From the NCBI RefSeq assembly GCF_003096275.1, contig NZ_QENQ01000001.1:2783507-2847506 (forward strand): a stretch of 64,000 bases of DNA, in the 5' to 3' direction. This DNA is from Sphingomonas pokkalii (GTDB lineage: Bacteria; Pseudomonadota; Alphaproteobacteria; Sphingomonadales; Sphingomonadaceae). The notes under the pieces are model-generated. The model had not been told where the DNA came from. It searched no databases and was given only the letters and a program-made list of their open reading frames with translations. Position numbers and translations under genes: made by a program. Shown one piece after another: positions 36,663-46,953 of the stretch; the stretch's first letter is position 1; each line of letters opens with the position of its first letter.

Positions 36663-37330
36663 TGGCTGACGCACCCCAACTCCCCGACGAAGCGGAAGTC
36701 CGCGCGCGCTGGGGCAATTTCGCCTGGACGCCGGCCAATGCCGAGAAGGCGCGCGAGATCATGTCGCGCTATCCGGCGGGTCGCCAGATGTCGTGCACCA
36801 TCCCGTTCCTCGACCTGGCGCAGCGCCAGGTGGGTGCCGAGACGAACACGCAAGGGTGGCTGCCGGTTCCGGTGATCGAGTTCGTCGCCCGCGAACTCGA
36901 CATGCCCTATATCCGCGTGTTCGAGGTCGCGACCTTCTACACCATGTTCAACCTGGTGCCGGTCGGCCGCTACCATGTGCAGGTCTGCGGCACGACGCCG
37001 TGCATGCTGCGCGGGTCGGACGACGTGATGGCCGCGTGCAAGTCGCGCGGCCTGAAGAAGGGCCACACCACCGCGGACGGGCTGTTCACGCTCACCGAGG
37101 TCGAGTGCATGGGCAATTGCGCGTCGGCGCCGATGGTGCAGATCAACGACGACAATTTCGAAGATCTCGATTACGATCGCACCCTCGCGATCCTCGACGC
37201 GCTGGCCAAGGGCGAGAGCCCCAAGACCGGCACGCAGGAGCCGGGCCGCCACACCGTCGAGCCGCTCGGTGGTCCGACGACGCTCACCGCGATGGTGGGC
37301 GAGAACCATGACTATCGGGGCGAATGGTGA
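36662..37330 (+). CDS. nuoE: NADH-quinone oxidoreductase subunit E
   Basis: A 222-residue thioredoxin-like [2Fe-2S] subunit (cluster N1a) of the NADH-oxidising module. Ligands are Cys in QVCGTTPCMLRG (about residues 109-114) and ECMGNCASAPMVQIND (about 149-153). The N-terminal helical part has VIEFVARELDMPYIRVFEVA. The C-terminus extends about 50 residues past the core, as in other alphaproteobacteria. It is joined to the preceding NTF2-like gene by a one-base overlap and to the following microprotein by ATGA or GTGA. Confidence 0.95.
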   Translation: MADAPQLPDEAEVRARWGNFAWTPANAEKAREIMSRYPAGRQMSCTIPFLDLAQRQVGAETNTQGWLPVPVIEFVARELDMPYIRVFEVATFYTMFNLVPVGRYHVQVCGTTPCMLRGSDDVMAACKSRGLKKGHTTADGLFTLTEVECMGNCASAPMVQINDDNFEDLDYDRTLAILDALAKGESPKTGTQEPGRHTVEPLGGPTTLTAMVGENHDYRGEW

Positions 37331-37497
37331 TGCGGGGCAACAGCCTCATCGTCACCATCCTGGCCATCATCGGCGGCATCGTCGTGCTCGGCTGGGTGCT
37401 CAAGCTTGCATTTAACTTGATCGGGACAGTGGTCCTGATCGGTCTGGCCGTAGTCTTCTATCTGTTCGTACAGAAGCTGGTCGGGAAGGGACGCTAA
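37330..37497 (+). CDS. 55-residue membrane microprotein between nuoE and nuoF
   Basis: An ATG at 37330 (overlapping the nuoE TGA) opens a 55-codon frame ending in TAA at 37495-37497, one base before the nuoF GTG. The product has an N-terminal MRGNSL, two hydrophobic segments (about residues 6-25 and 27-47) and a basic tail [12 protein letters not shown] at 37327 is an alternative start. The frame fills the gap between two coupled nuo genes exactly, which argues for a real gene. It could be an accessory or assembly factor of complex I; no homology was recognised. Confidence 0.65.
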   Translation: MRGNSLIVTILAIIGGIVVLGWVLKLAFNLIGTVVLIGLAVVFYLFVQKLVGKGR

Positions 37498-37498
37498 G

Positions 37499-38803
37499 GT
37501 GCTTCAGGACAAGGACCGCATCTTCACCAATCTCTACGGCTACCAGTCGTGGCACCTCGACGCCGCGCGGGCGCGTGGGGCGTGGGACAACACGAAGGCG
37601 CTGCTGGATCTGGGGCCGGACACCATCATCGACCGCATCAAGGCTTCGGGCCTGCGCGGGCGTGGCGGCGCCGGCTTCCCGACGGGCATGAAGTGGAGCT
37701 TCATGCCGAAGAACCCGACGCCCGAACGTCCGAGCTTCCTCGTCATCAACGCCGACGAGTCCGAGCCCGGCTCGTGCAAGGACCGCGAGATCATCCGCCA
37801 CGATCCGCATCTGCTGATCGAAGGCGCGCTGGTCGCGGGCTTCGCGATGCGCGCGCGTGCGGCGTACATCTACATCCGCGGCGAATATATCCGCGAGGCC
37901 GAGACGCTGTTCGCGGCGGTCGCCGAGGCCTATGCTGCCGGCCTGCTGGGCAAGAATGCCTGCGGTTCGGGCTATGACTTCGACGTCTTCGTCCATCGCG
38001 GCGCCGGCGCGTACATCTGCGGCGAAGAGACCGCGATGATCGAGAGCCTGGAAGGCAAGAAGGGCCAGCCGCGCCTCAAGCCGCCGTTCCCGGCGGGTGC
38101 GGGCCTCTATGGCTGCCCGACGACGGTCAACAACGTCGAGTCGATCGCGGTTGCGCCGACGATTCTGCGTCGCGGGCCGGAGTGGTTCGCCAGCTTCGGC
38201 GCCGAGAACAACAAGGGCACCAAGCTCTTCCAGATCTCGGGCCATGTGAACAAGCCGTGCGTGGTCGAAGAGGCCATGTCGATCCCGTTCCGCGAGCTGA
38301 TCGAAAAGCATTGCGGCGGTATCCGCGGCGGCTGGGACAATCTGCTCGCGGTGATCCCGGGCGGTTCGTCGGTGCCGCTGGTGCCAGCAGCCCAGATCAT
38401 GGACTGCCCGATGGATTTCGACGGTTTGCGCGCGCTCGGTTCGGGCCTCGGCACCGCCGCGGTGATCGTGATGGACAAGTCGACCGACATCGTCCGCGCG
38501 ATCAGCCGGCTCTCCTACTTCTACAAGCATGAGAGCTGCGGCCAGTGCACCCCGTGCCGCGAAGGCACCGGCTGGATGTGGCGCGTGATGGAGCGGCTGC
38601 GCACCGGCGACGCCGACATCAGCGAGATCGACACGCTGCAGCAGGTGACCAAGCAGGTCGAAGGCCACACCATCTGCGCCCTGGGTGACGCGGCCGCCTG
38701 GCCGATCCAGGGCCTGATCCGCCATTTCCGCCCCGAGATCGAGCGCCGGATCACCGAGCGCAAGTCGGGCGGCATCGAAACCATGCAAGAGGCGGCAGAG
38801 TAA
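37499..38803 (+). CDS. nuoF: NADH-quinone oxidoreductase subunit F
   Basis: A 434-residue subunit that binds NADH, FMN and cluster N3. The NADH/FMN site is [16 protein letters not shown] (about residues 46-61) and [16 protein letters not shown] (about 83-98). Cluster ligands are in [15 protein letters not shown] (about 346-360) and a C-terminal Cys in [15 protein letters not shown] start one base after the microprotein stop; the last base overlaps the nuoG ATG. Confidence 0.96.
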   Translation: MLQDKDRIFTNLYGYQSWHLDAARARGAWDNTKALLDLGPDTIIDRIKASGLRGRGGAGFPTGMKWSFMPKNPTPERPSFLVINADESEPGSCKDREIIRHDPHLLIEGALVAGFAMRARAAYIYIRGEYIREAETLFAAVAEAYAAGLLGKNACGSGYDFDVFVHRGAGAYICGEETAMIESLEGKKGQPRLKPPFPAGAGLYGCPTTVNNVESIAVAPTILRRGPEWFASFGAENNKGTKLFQISGHVNKPCVVEEAMSIPFRELIEKHCGGIRGGWDNLLAVIPGGSSVPLVPAAQIMDCPMDFDGLRALGSGLGTAAVIVMDKSTDIVRAISRLSYFYKHESCGQCTPCREGTGWMWRVMERLRTGDADISEIDTLQQVTKQVEGHTICALGDAAAWPIQGLIRHFRPEIERRITERKSGGIETMQEAAE

Positions 38804-40821
38804 TGCCCAAGCTCAAGGTTGACGGAATCGAAGTCGAGGTGCCGCAGGGCGCCACCGTGCTCCAGGCCTGCGAGGCCGCGGGCAAGGAGATTCCGCGTTT
38901 CTGCTATCATGAACGGCTGAGCATCGCCGGCAATTGCCGCATGTGCCTGGTCGAGGTGAAGCCCGGACCGCCCAAGCCCCAGGCTTCGTGCGCGCTGCCG
39001 GCCGCCGACAACCAGGAAGTCCGCACCGACAGCCCGATGGTGAAGGCCGCGCGCGAAGGCGTGATGGAATTCCTGCTGATCAACCACCCGCTCGATTGCC
39101 CGATCTGCGATCAGGGCGGCGAGTGCGATCTTCAGGACCAGTCGGTCGCCTATGGTCGCGGCAGCTCGCGCTACACCGAGAACAAGCGCGCGGTCACCGA
39201 AAAGTACATGGGCCCCATCATCAAGACGGTGATGACCCGCTGCATCCAGTGCACGCGCTGCGTTCGCTTCGGCGAGGAAGTGGCCGGCGTGGAGGATATC
39301 GGCGCGATCTATCGCGGCGAGAACATGCAGATCACGACCTATCTCGAAAAGGCGTTCAAGAGCGAGCTTTCGGGCAATGTCGCGGACCTGTGCCCGGTCG
39401 GCGCGCTGACCCACAAGCCGGTCGCGTTCGAATATCGCCCCTGGGAGCTCAAGCGGAACCTGTCGATCGACGTGATGGACGCGGTCGGCACCAACATCCG
39501 CCTCGACAGCCGCGGCCGTCAGGTGATGCGTGTCCTGCCGCGCATCAACGAGGACGTGAACGAGGAGTGGGCGCACGACAAGACCCGCTACCATGTCGAC
39601 GCGCTGGTCCGTCGCCGTCTCGACCGCCCGTTCGTCCGCAAGGACGGCAAGCTGGTCCCGGCGACCTGGGAAGAAGCGTTCGACGCGATTGCGGGCGTGG
39701 CCGCGACTGCGGGCTCCAGCGTCGCGGCGATTGCCGGCGACCTGCTCGATGCCGAGACCATGTATGCCGCCAAGGCGCTGGTGAAGGCGTTCGGTTCGGA
39801 CCTGCTCGAAGGCCGCCAGACCGGCATGGCCTATGACACGTCGAGCCTGTCGGCGGTGGCGTTCAACACCACCATCGCGGCGCTCGAAGAGGCCGATGCG
39901 ATCCTGCTGGTCGGCACCAACCTGCGCTGGGAAGCGCCGCTGGTGAACACCCGCGTGCGCAAGGCGATCAAGCGCGGCGCCAAGGTGTTCGCGATCGGCC
40001 CGCAGGTCGACCTGACCTACAAGGTCGAGTGGCTGGGCGACGATCTGGGGCTGCTGGGCAGCCTGCCGGAAAACCTCGCCCAGGCGATCGACAATGCCAA
40101 GAAGCCGGCGCTGATCCTCGGCCCGGGCGCGCTGAAGAACGGCCATGGCGCCGCGCTCGCGATCGCCGGTGCCTTCCAGCGCGCCGCGACCGAGACCGAG
40201 GCGGCGTGGAACGGCTTCAACGTCGTCCACACCGCGGCGGCGCGGATGGCCGGCCTGATGCTCGGCTATGCGCAGAAGGGCGGCATTGCCGACATCGTCG
40301 CGGCCGCGCCGAAGCTCGCCTTCTTCCTGGGCGCCGACGAGGTGGACTTCTCGAAGTTCGCCGGCAGCTTCAAGGTCTATATCGGCCACCATGGCGACCA
40401 GGGCGCGCATCATGCCGATGTGATCCTGCCGGGCGCCACCTATGCCGAGAAGCCGGGCACCTATGTGAACCTGGAAGGCCGCGTGCAGCGCGCCGATCGC
40501 GCGGTGTTCGCACCGGGCGAGGCGCGCGAGGACTGGACGATCCTGCGCGCGCTCTCCGAAAAGCTCGGCCGCACGCTGCCGTTCGACAGCTTCGACGAAC
40601 TGCGCGCCGCGATGGCGAGCGAGGTTCCGGCGCTCGGCCAGGAAGGTCTGGCCGCGTTCGCGTGGAACCCGCCGTCGCTGGCTAGCCAGGCTTCGGGTCC
40701 GGTGACCTATCCGGTCGCCGACTTCTATCTCACCAACGCCATCTGCCGTGCGTCGCCGACGATGCAGCGCTGCTCGGCCGAACTGCTCCATGGCGAAGAC
40801 TTCGCAGAGGCCGCAGAATGA
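38803..40821 (+). CDS. nuoG: NADH-quinone oxidoreductase subunit G
   Basis: A 672-residue Fe-S subunit of the electron-input arm. The N-terminal [2Fe-2S] ligands are in [20 protein letters not shown] (about residues 33-52), the His-ligated cluster is in [20 protein letters not shown] (about 96-115) and the 4Fe-4S site is in [17 protein letters not shown] (about 146-162). A molybdopterin-oxidoreductase-like domain follows, without obvious extra clusters. Length is typical of alphaproteobacterial NuoG, shorter than the enterobacterial form. Stop overlaps the nuoH ATG. Confidence 0.95.
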   Translation: MPKLKVDGIEVEVPQGATVLQACEAAGKEIPRFCYHERLSIAGNCRMCLVEVKPGPPKPQASCALPAADNQEVRTDSPMVKAAREGVMEFLLINHPLDCPICDQGGECDLQDQSVAYGRGSSRYTENKRAVTEKYMGPIIKTVMTRCIQCTRCVRFGEEVAGVEDIGAIYRGENMQITTYLEKAFKSELSGNVADLCPVGALTHKPVAFEYRPWELKRNLSIDVMDAVGTNIRLDSRGRQVMRVLPRINEDVNEEWAHDKTRYHVDALVRRRLDRPFVRKDGKLVPATWEEAFDAIAGVAATAGSSVAAIAGDLLDAETMYAAKALVKAFGSDLLEGRQTGMAYDTSSLSAVAFNTTIAALEEADAILLVGTNLRWEAPLVNTRVRKAIKRGAKVFAIGPQVDLTYKVEWLGDDLGLLGSLPENLAQAIDNAKKPALILGPGALKNGHGAALAIAGAFQRAATETEAAWNGFNVVHTAAARMAGLMLGYAQKGGIADIVAAAPKLAFFLGADEVDFSKFAGSFKVYIGHHGDQGAHHADVILPGATYAEKPGTYVNLEGRVQRADRAVFAPGEAREDWTILRALSEKLGRTLPFDSFDELRAAMASEVPALGQEGLAAFAWNPPSLASQASGPVTYPVADFYLTNAICRASPTMQRCSAELLHGEDFAEAAE

Positions 40822-41867
40822 CCTCCTGGTTCACCTATCTCGGCCTGCCGTACGAGCTGGCCTGGACCGTCGCCACGGTCATCGACATCCTCGTCATCGC
40901 GCTGCCGGTGATGCTGGCCGTCGCCATGCTCATCTATGCGGATCGCAAGATCTGGGCGGCGATGGCGCTGCGCCGCGGCCCGAACGTCGTCGGTCCGCTC
41001 GGCCTGATTCAGTCCTTCGCCGACGGCCTGAAGGTGTTCCTGCAGGAAACCATCGTGCCGTCGGGCGCGAACAAGGGCCTGTTCCTGCTTGCGCCGATCA
41101 TCACCTTCACGGTCGCGCTGATCGTGTGGGCGGTGGTGCCGTTCCAGGCGGGCGTCGCGCTGTCGAACATCAATGTCGGCCTGCTCTATGTGCTCGCGGC
41201 CTCGTCGCTGGGCGTGTACGGCATCATCCTCGCCGGCTGGTCGTCCAACTCGAAGTACCCCTTCTACTCGGCGATCCGCGCGGCGGCGCAGATGGTGAGC
41301 TACGAAGTTTCGATCGGCTTCGTGCTGATCTCGGTCGTGCTCTGGGCCGGCTCGTTCAATCTCGGCGCGATCGTCGAGATGCAGAAGGGCTATTACGGCT
41401 TCGTCAACGGCAACTTCGTCAACCCGCTGCTGTTCCCGATGGCGATCGTGTTCTTCATCTCGTCGCTCGCCGAGACGCAGCGCGCGCCGTTCGACCTGAC
41501 CGAAGCGGAGTCGGAACTGGTCGCGGGCTATCAGACCGAATATTCGTCGATGGCCTTCGCGCTCTACTGGCTCGGCGAGTATGCCAACGTCATCCTGATG
41601 TGCGCGCTCAATGCGACGCTGTTCTGGGGCGGCTATCTCCCGCCGTTCGACTGGGCGCCGCTCTATGCCGTGCCGGGCATTCTCTGGCTGTTCGCCAAGA
41701 TGCTGTTCTTCTTCTTCTGCTTCAGCTGGGTGAAGGCCACCGTCCCGCGCTATCGCTATGACCAGCTGATGCGCCTGGGCTGGAAGATCTTCCTGCCGCT
41801 GTCGCTTCTCTTCGTCTTCCTCGTTTCCGGGTACCTCATGCTGACCCGGGTTGGAGTGCCCGCATGA
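40818..41867 (+). CDS. nuoH: NADH-quinone oxidoreductase subunit H
   Basis: A 349-residue polytopic membrane subunit forming the floor of the quinone channel. Signatures include [20 protein letters not shown] (about residues 43-62), [18 protein letters not shown] and the acidic loop [20 protein letters not shown]. About eight membrane helices. ATGA overlap at both ends with nuoG and nuoI. Confidence 0.95.
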   Translation: MTSWFTYLGLPYELAWTVATVIDILVIALPVMLAVAMLIYADRKIWAAMALRRGPNVVGPLGLIQSFADGLKVFLQETIVPSGANKGLFLLAPIITFTVALIVWAVVPFQAGVALSNINVGLLYVLAASSLGVYGIILAGWSSNSKYPFYSAIRAAAQMVSYEVSIGFVLISVVLWAGSFNLGAIVEMQKGYYGFVNGNFVNPLLFPMAIVFFISSLAETQRAPFDLTEAESELVAGYQTEYSSMAFALYWLGEYANVILMCALNATLFWGGYLPPFDWAPLYAVPGILWLFAKMLFFFFCFSWVKATVPRYRYDQLMRLGWKIFLPLSLLFVFLVSGYLMLTRVGVPA

Positions 41868-42349
41868 GCGTCGCAAGTTTCGTCCGCACCTGGACTCTGT
41901 GGGAGTTCGTGAAGGCGCATGCCCTGACCTTGAAGTATTTTTTCAAGCCCAAGGCGACGATCAACTATCCGTACGAGAAGAACCCGCTCTCGCCCCGCTT
42001 CCGCGGCGAGCATGCGCTGCGCCGCTATCCCAATGGCGAAGAGCGCTGCATCGCGTGCAAGCTGTGCGAGGCGGTGTGCCCGGCGCTGGCGATCACGATC
42101 GAGGCCGAACCGCGCGACGACGGCAGCCGCCGCACGACGCGCTACGACATCGACATGACCAAGTGCATTTACTGCGGCCTGTGCCAGGAAGCATGCCCGG
42201 TCGATGCGATCGTCGAGGGGCCGAATTTCGAATTTTCCACCGAAACGCGTGAAGAGCTGATTTATCAAAAGGATAAGCTGCTCGCGAACGGCGATCGCTG
42301 GGAACGCGCGATTGCGGCGAACCTTGCCGCCGACGCGCCGTACCGTTAA
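41864..42349 (+). CDS. nuoI: NADH-quinone oxidoreductase subunit I
   Basis: A 161-residue ferredoxin-like subunit carrying clusters N6a and N6b. Two 4Fe-4S motifs are intact: [20 protein letters not shown] (about residues 62-81) and [20 protein letters not shown] (about 101-120). An N-terminal amphipathic helix with [15 protein letters not shown] docks the protein on the membrane arm. ATG overlaps the nuoH stop; a 33-bp gap separates it from nuoJ. Confidence 0.95.
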   Translation: MSVASFVRTWTLWEFVKAHALTLKYFFKPKATINYPYEKNPLSPRFRGEHALRRYPNGEERCIACKLCEAVCPALAITIEAEPRDDGSRRTTRYDIDMTKCIYCGLCQEACPVDAIVEGPNFEFSTETREELIYQKDKLLANGDRWERAIAANLAADAPYR

Positions 42350-42382
42350 GCGCCGCACCATTCAAAGGGGCCATCCGATTCC

Positions 42383-42994
42383 GTGATCCAGCTTCTCGCC
42401 TTTTACCTGTTCGCGATCATCGTGTGCGTCTCCGGCGCCTGCACGATCCTGTCGCGTAACCCGGTACATTCCGTCCTGTGGCTCATCCTGGCGTTCTTCA
42501 ACGCCGCGGGCCTGATGGTGCTCGTGGGCGCCGAATTCATCGCCATGCTGCTGGTGATCGTCTATGTCGGCGCGGTCGCGGTGCTCTTCCTGTTCGTCGT
42601 CATGATGCTCGACATCGACTTCACCGAGCTCCGCGCGGGCGTGATGAAGTACGCCGCGGTCGGCGCACTGCTCGCGCTGGCGCTGGTCGCCGAGATCATC
42701 GTCGCGGTGGGCGCCTGGAGCGCCGGCACGCTGGCGCTCGGCCGCCGCGTCGCCCCGGTGCAGGACGGCGTGCCGAACATCGAAGCGATCGGCCAGCTGC
42801 TCTACACGCGCTATCTGTTCGTGTTCGAAGGCGCCGGTTTGGTGCTGCTCGTCGCGATGATCGGTGCGATCGTGCTGACCTACCGCAAGCGCAGCGACGT
42901 GCGGCCGCAGAACATTGCGCGCCAGAACGCCCGCCGCGCCAAGGATGCCACCCGTAACATGAACCCGGCGGTCGGGCAGGGGATGGATCTGTGA
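42383..42994 (+). CDS. nuoJ: NADH-quinone oxidoreductase subunit J
   Basis: A 203-residue membrane subunit with five hydrophobic helices. The conserved helix three with the pi-bulge is [20 protein letters not shown] (about residues 59-78), preceded by [23 protein letters not shown] start at 42383; the end overlaps the nuoK GTG by four bases. The C-terminal tail [20 protein letters not shown] is longer and more basic than in enterobacteria. Confidence 0.93.
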   Translation: MIQLLAFYLFAIIVCVSGACTILSRNPVHSVLWLILAFFNAAGLMVLVGAEFIAMLLVIVYVGAVAVLFLFVVMMLDIDFTELRAGVMKYAAVGALLALALVAEIIVAVGAWSAGTLALGRRVAPVQDGVPNIEAIGQLLYTRYLFVFEGAGLVLLVAMIGAIVLTYRKRSDVRPQNIARQNARRAKDATRNMNPAVGQGMDL

Positions 42995-43296
42995 TCACGC
43001 TCACCCATTATCTGGTCGTCTCGGCCATCCTGTTCACCATGGGGGTGCTCGGCATCTTCATGAACCGGAAGAACCTGATCGTCATCCTGATGGCGATCGA
43101 GCTCATCCTGCTCAGCGTGAACCTCAATTTCGTCGCCTTCTCGTCGTTCCTGCACGACCTGGTGGGCCAGGTGTTCGCGATGTTCGTGCTGACCGTCGCT
43201 GCCGGTGAGGCCGCGATCGGCCTTGCCATCCTGGTCATCTATTTCCGCGGTCGCGGCACGATTTCGGTCGACGACGTCAATCGGATGAAGGGCTGA
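42991..43296 (+). CDS. nuoK: NADH-quinone oxidoreductase subunit K
   Basis: A 101-residue three-helix membrane subunit. The proton-path glutamates are present in [17 protein letters not shown] (about residues 32-48) and in [18 protein letters not shown] (about 69-86). GTG start overlaps the nuoJ stop; the last base of its TGA is the first base of the nuoL ATG. Confidence 0.95.
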   Translation: MITLTHYLVVSAILFTMGVLGIFMNRKNLIVILMAIELILLSVNLNFVAFSSFLHDLVGQVFAMFVLTVAAGEAAIGLAILVIYFRGRGTISVDDVNRMKG

Positions 43297-45380
43297 TGTC
43301 GCCTATCCTGATCATCGTATTCCTGCCGCTCCTCGCGGCAGCCGTTGCGGGGCTCGTGAACAAGTCGTTCGGCGCCGCGCTGCCCAAGATCGTCACCACG
43401 GGCTCGCTGTTCGTGGCGTGCGGCCTGTCCTGGCCGATCTTCCTCTCCTACCTCAGCGGCTTGGCCGCGCCGACGGTCACCCCGGTGCTGCACTGGATGA
43501 CGTCGGGCACGATGAGCTTCGCCTGGGAACTGCGCGTCGACGCGCTCACCGCGGTGATGCTCGTGGTGGTCACCAGCGTCTCGGCGCTCGTCCACCTCTA
43601 TAGCTGGGGCTATATGAGCGAGGAGCCGGACCAGCCGCGCTTCTTCGCGTACCTGAGCCTGTTCACCTTCGCGATGCTGATGCTCGTGACCGCGAACAAC
43701 CTGGTGCAGATGTTCTTCGGCTGGGAAGGCGTGGGTCTCGCGTCCTACCTGCTGATCGGCTTCTGGTTCCGCAAGCCCAGCGCCAATGCCGCCGCGATCA
43801 AGGCCTTCGTGGTCAACCGCGTCGGCGACCTCGGCTTCATGCTCGGCATCTTCGGGGTGTTCCTGGTGTTCGGCACCGTCGACATCCCGACGATCCTGGC
43901 GGCGGCGCCGAACCATGCCGGTTCGACGATCGGCTTCCTAGGCCACCGTTTCGACACGATCACCGTGCTCTGCCTGCTGCTGTTCGTCGGCGCGATGGGC
44001 AAATCGGCCCAGCTCGGCCTGCACACCTGGTTGCCGGACGCGATGGAAGGTCCGACCCCGGTGTCGGCGCTGATCCACGCCGCGACCATGGTGACCGCAG
44101 GCGTGTTCATGGTCTGCCGCATGTCGCCGCTGTTCGAGCAGAGCGCGGTCGCGATGCACGTGGTGATGGTGATCGGCGCGGCCACCTGCTTCTTCGCCGC
44201 CACCGTCGGCACGACGCAGACCGATATCAAGCGCGTGATCGCCTATTCGACCTGTTCGCAGCTCGGCTACATGTTCTTCGCAGCGGGCGTCGGCGCGTAC
44301 GGCGCGGCGATGTTCCACCTGTTCACGCACGCCTTCTTCAAGGCGCTGCTGTTCCTCGGCGCCGGCTCGGTGATCCATGCGATGCACCACGAGCAGGACA
44401 TGCGCTATTATGGCGGCCTGTGGAAGAAGATTCCGCTGACCTACGCGGCGATGATGGCGGGCACGCTCGCGATCACCGGTGTCGGCATCCCCGCGCTGTT
44501 CGGCAATCCGGTGGCGTTCGGCTTTGCCGGCTTCCACTCGAAGGACGCGATCATCGAAGCGGCCTTCGCTTCGGGCAACACGGGCGTGTTTTGGGTCGGC
44601 GTGGTCGTCGCGCTGCTGACGAGCTTCTACTCGTGGCGCGTGGTGTTCCTGACCTTCCACGGCAAGCCGCGCTGGGCCGCGTCCGAGCACATCCAGCACG
44701 CGGTCCACGACGCGCACGGCCACGGCCATGACGATCATGCGCACGACGACCACGCTCATGCGCACGCCGCGAATAGCCATGACGATCACCACGCGCACGA
44801 TCACGGCGACGGCACGGCGGGCTACCACCCGCACGAGAGCCCGCTGGTCATGCTGATCCCGCTGATCCTGCTGTCGATCGGTGCGGTTGCCGCCGGCTTC
44901 GTCTTCCACGGCGCGTTCATCGAACCGAGCGCGGGCGAGACCTATTGGCACGGCGCGCTAGCCTTCAACGAGCATTTGATGCACGCGATGCATGAAGTGC
45001 CGGTGTGGGTGAAGCTCTCGGCCACCGTGGCGATGCTGCTGGGTCTGGGCACCGCGGTGTTCGCCTATATCGTTTCGCCGGGCTTCCCGGCGGCCTTCGC
45101 CGAGCAGGTGCGTCCGCTGTATCTGTTCCTGCTCAACAAGTGGTATTTCGACGAGCTCTACAACCTGCTCTTCGTGCGTCCCGCATTCGCCATCGGGCGG
45201 CTGTTCTGGAAGCGCGGCGACGAGCAGACGATCGACCGGTTCGGCCCCAACGGCGCGGCGCGCCTGGTGCAGTTCGGAAGCTTCGGGGCCGTCAAGCTGC
45301 AATCGGGGTATCTCTACACCTATGCTTTCGTCATGCTGATCGGGCTCACGGCCGCGCTCACCTGGGTCATTGCGAGGTGA
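43296..45380 (+). CDS. nuoL: NADH-quinone oxidoreductase subunit L with histidine-rich loop
   Basis: A 694-residue antiporter-like proton-pumping subunit with about 16 membrane helices. Signature regions include [39 protein letters not shown] and [20 protein letters not shown]. Between helices, about residues 463-512 form a loop extremely rich in His and Asp (for example [19 protein letters not shown]), in an otherwise ordinary NuoL. The long C-terminal amphipathic helix region runs to the end. nuoM starts seven bases after its stop. Confidence 0.95.
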   Translation: MSPILIIVFLPLLAAAVAGLVNKSFGAALPKIVTTGSLFVACGLSWPIFLSYLSGLAAPTVTPVLHWMTSGTMSFAWELRVDALTAVMLVVVTSVSALVHLYSWGYMSEEPDQPRFFAYLSLFTFAMLMLVTANNLVQMFFGWEGVGLASYLLIGFWFRKPSANAAAIKAFVVNRVGDLGFMLGIFGVFLVFGTVDIPTILAAAPNHAGSTIGFLGHRFDTITVLCLLLFVGAMGKSAQLGLHTWLPDAMEGPTPVSALIHAATMVTAGVFMVCRMSPLFEQSAVAMHVVMVIGAATCFFAATVGTTQTDIKRVIAYSTCSQLGYMFFAAGVGAYGAAMFHLFTHAFFKALLFLGAGSVIHAMHHEQDMRYYGGLWKKIPLTYAAMMAGTLAITGVGIPALFGNPVAFGFAGFHSKDAIIEAAFASGNTGVFWVGVVVALLTSFYSWRVVFLTFHGKPRWAASEHIQHAVHDAHGHGHDDHAHDDHAHAHAANSHDDHHAHDHGDGTAGYHPHESPLVMLIPLILLSIGAVAAGFVFHGAFIEPSAGETYWHGALAFNEHLMHAMHEVPVWVKLSATVAMLLGLGTAVFAYIVSPGFPAAFAEQVRPLYLFLLNKWYFDELYNLLFVRPAFAIGRLFWKRGDEQTIDRFGPNGAARLVQFGSFGAVKLQSGYLYTYAFVMLIGLTAALTWVIAR

Positions 45381-45387
45381 TGGACAA

Positions 45388-46953
45388 ATGACCGGCTTTC
45401 CGATCCTTTCCGTCCTGCTCGCCGTCCCCGCGATTGCCGCGGTGCTCTGCCTGTTCGTCGGTGCACAGGGGGCGCGGTGGAGCGCGCTCCTCGCGACCCT
45501 CGTCAATCTCGCGCTGGGTGCCTGGCTCTGGACCCAGTTCCAGCATGGCGACGGCGCCCCGCAATGGCAGTTCGTCGAGCATGTCACGCTGTTCAAGATG
45601 GGCGGCGTGGAGTTCTCCTGGGCGCTCGGCATCGACGGCTTCGCCTTCCTGCTGATCGAGCTCTCGCTGTTCCTGATGCCGATCTGCATCGGCGCCAGCT
45701 GGCTCTCGGTCACCAAGCGCGTGCCGGAGTATATGGCGGCGTTCCTCGCGACCGAAGTGCTGATGATCGGCACCTTCGCCGCGCAGGACCTGTTCCTGTT
45801 CTACGTCTTCTTCGAAGGCGGCCTGATCCCGATGTACCTGATCATCGGCATCTGGGGCGGCGTGAACCGCATCTACGCGTCGTACAAGTTCTTCCTGTAC
45901 ACGCTGCTGGGCTCACTGCTGATGCTCATCGCCATGATCTTCATGGTGCTGAACACCGGCACCACTTCGATCCCGGTGCTGATGGCGCATGACTTCCCGG
46001 CCAACTGGCAGACCTGGCTGTGGCTGGCCTTCTTCGCCTCGTTCGCGGTGAAGATGCCGATGTGGCCGGTCCACACCTGGCTTCCCGACGCGCACGTCCA
46101 GGCGCCGACCGCAGGCTCGGTCATCCTGGCGGGCGTGCTGCTGAAGCTCGGCGGCTATGGCTTCCTGCGCTTCTCGCTGCCGATGTTCCCGGTCGCCTCG
46201 GTGCAGTTCATGTGGCTGGTGTTCGCGCTGTCCTGCGTGGCGGTGGTCTACACCTCGCTCGTGGCGCTGGTGCAGAGCGACATGAAGAAGCTGATCGCCT
46301 ATTCGTCGGTCGCCCACATGGCGATCGTCACCATGGGTCTGTTCGCCTTCAACGCGAATGGCATCGACGGTGCGATGATGGTGATGCTGGGCCACGGCGT
46401 GGTCTCGGGCGCGCTCTTCCTGTGCGTCGGCATCATCTATGACCGTCTGCACACTCGCGAGATCGACCGGTACGGCGGCCTGGCGATCAACATGCCGCGC
46501 TATGCCGTGCTGTTCCTGCTGTTCACCATGGCCTCGATCGGCCTGCCGGGCACCAGCAACTTCGTCGGCGAATTCTTCAGCCTCGCCGGCGTGTACCAGG
46601 TCTCGACCTGGACCGCGCTGATCGGCACCACCGGCATCATCCTCGGTGCCGCCTATATGCTCTACCTGTTCCGTCGGGTGGTGTGGGGCGACCTGACCAA
46701 GGACGATGTGAAGGCGATGCCCGATCTCGACGGTCGCGAAGTAGCGATGCTGGTCGCATTGGCTGCCGTGGTGCTTTGGATGGGTGTCTACCCGACCAGC
46801 TTCACCGCCCCGATGCACGCCGATGTCGCGCGGCTGACGCAGCGCCTCGACAGCGCCGCGCACACCCTGTCGATCAGCGACTCCAAGCCCACGCCGGGTT
46901 CGCCCAAGGCGGCGCCCGCCCATGAAGCCTCCGCGCACGAGGGGGCGCACTGA
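45388..46953 (+). CDS. nuoM: NADH-quinone oxidoreductase subunit M
   Basis: A 521-residue antiporter-like subunit with about 14 helices. Signatures are YVFFEGGLIPMYLIIGIWGG, PMWPVHTWLPDAHVQAPTAG (proton-channel Lys and His) and YSSVAHMAIVTMGLFAFN. The ATG at 45388 is used; an in-frame TTG at 45370 overlaps the end of nuoL. The C-terminal tail is polar, Ala/Pro/Ser/His-rich (from about residue 490), and not conserved. Its last base is the first base of the nuoN ATG. Confidence 0.95.
   Translation: MTGFPILSVLLAVPAIAAVLCLFVGAQGARWSALLATLVNLALGAWLWTQFQHGDGAPQWQFVEHVTLFKMGGVEFSWALGIDGFAFLLIELSLFLMPICIGASWLSVTKRVPEYMAAFLATEVLMIGTFAAQDLFLFYVFFEGGLIPMYLIIGIWGGVNRIYASYKFFLYTLLGSLLMLIAMIFMVLNTGTTSIPVLMAHDFPANWQTWLWLAFFASFAVKMPMWPVHTWLPDAHVQAPTAGSVILAGVLLKLGGYGFLRFSLPMFPVASVQFMWLVFALSCVAVVYTSLVALVQSDMKKLIAYSSVAHMAIVTMGLFAFNANGIDGAMMVMLGHGVVSGALFLCVGIIYDRLHTREIDRYGGLAINMPRYAVLFLLFTMASIGLPGTSNFVGEFFSLAGVYQVSTWTALIGTTGIILGAAYMLYLFRRVVWGDLTKDDVKAMPDLDGREVAMLVALAAVVLWMGVYPTSFTAPMHADVARLTQRLDSAAHTLSISDSKPTPGSPKAAPAHEASAHEGAH

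Noticed and set aside
38521..40791. Open frame of 756 codons on the minus strand across nuoF and nuoG
   Set aside because: Antisense shadow of complex I genes whose Fe-S motifs are intact on the plus strand.
44690..44810. Short-period repeats resembling a CRISPR-like or satellite array
   Set aside because: They lie in frame inside nuoL and encode a His/Asp-rich loop; spacers and repeats of CRISPR size are absent.
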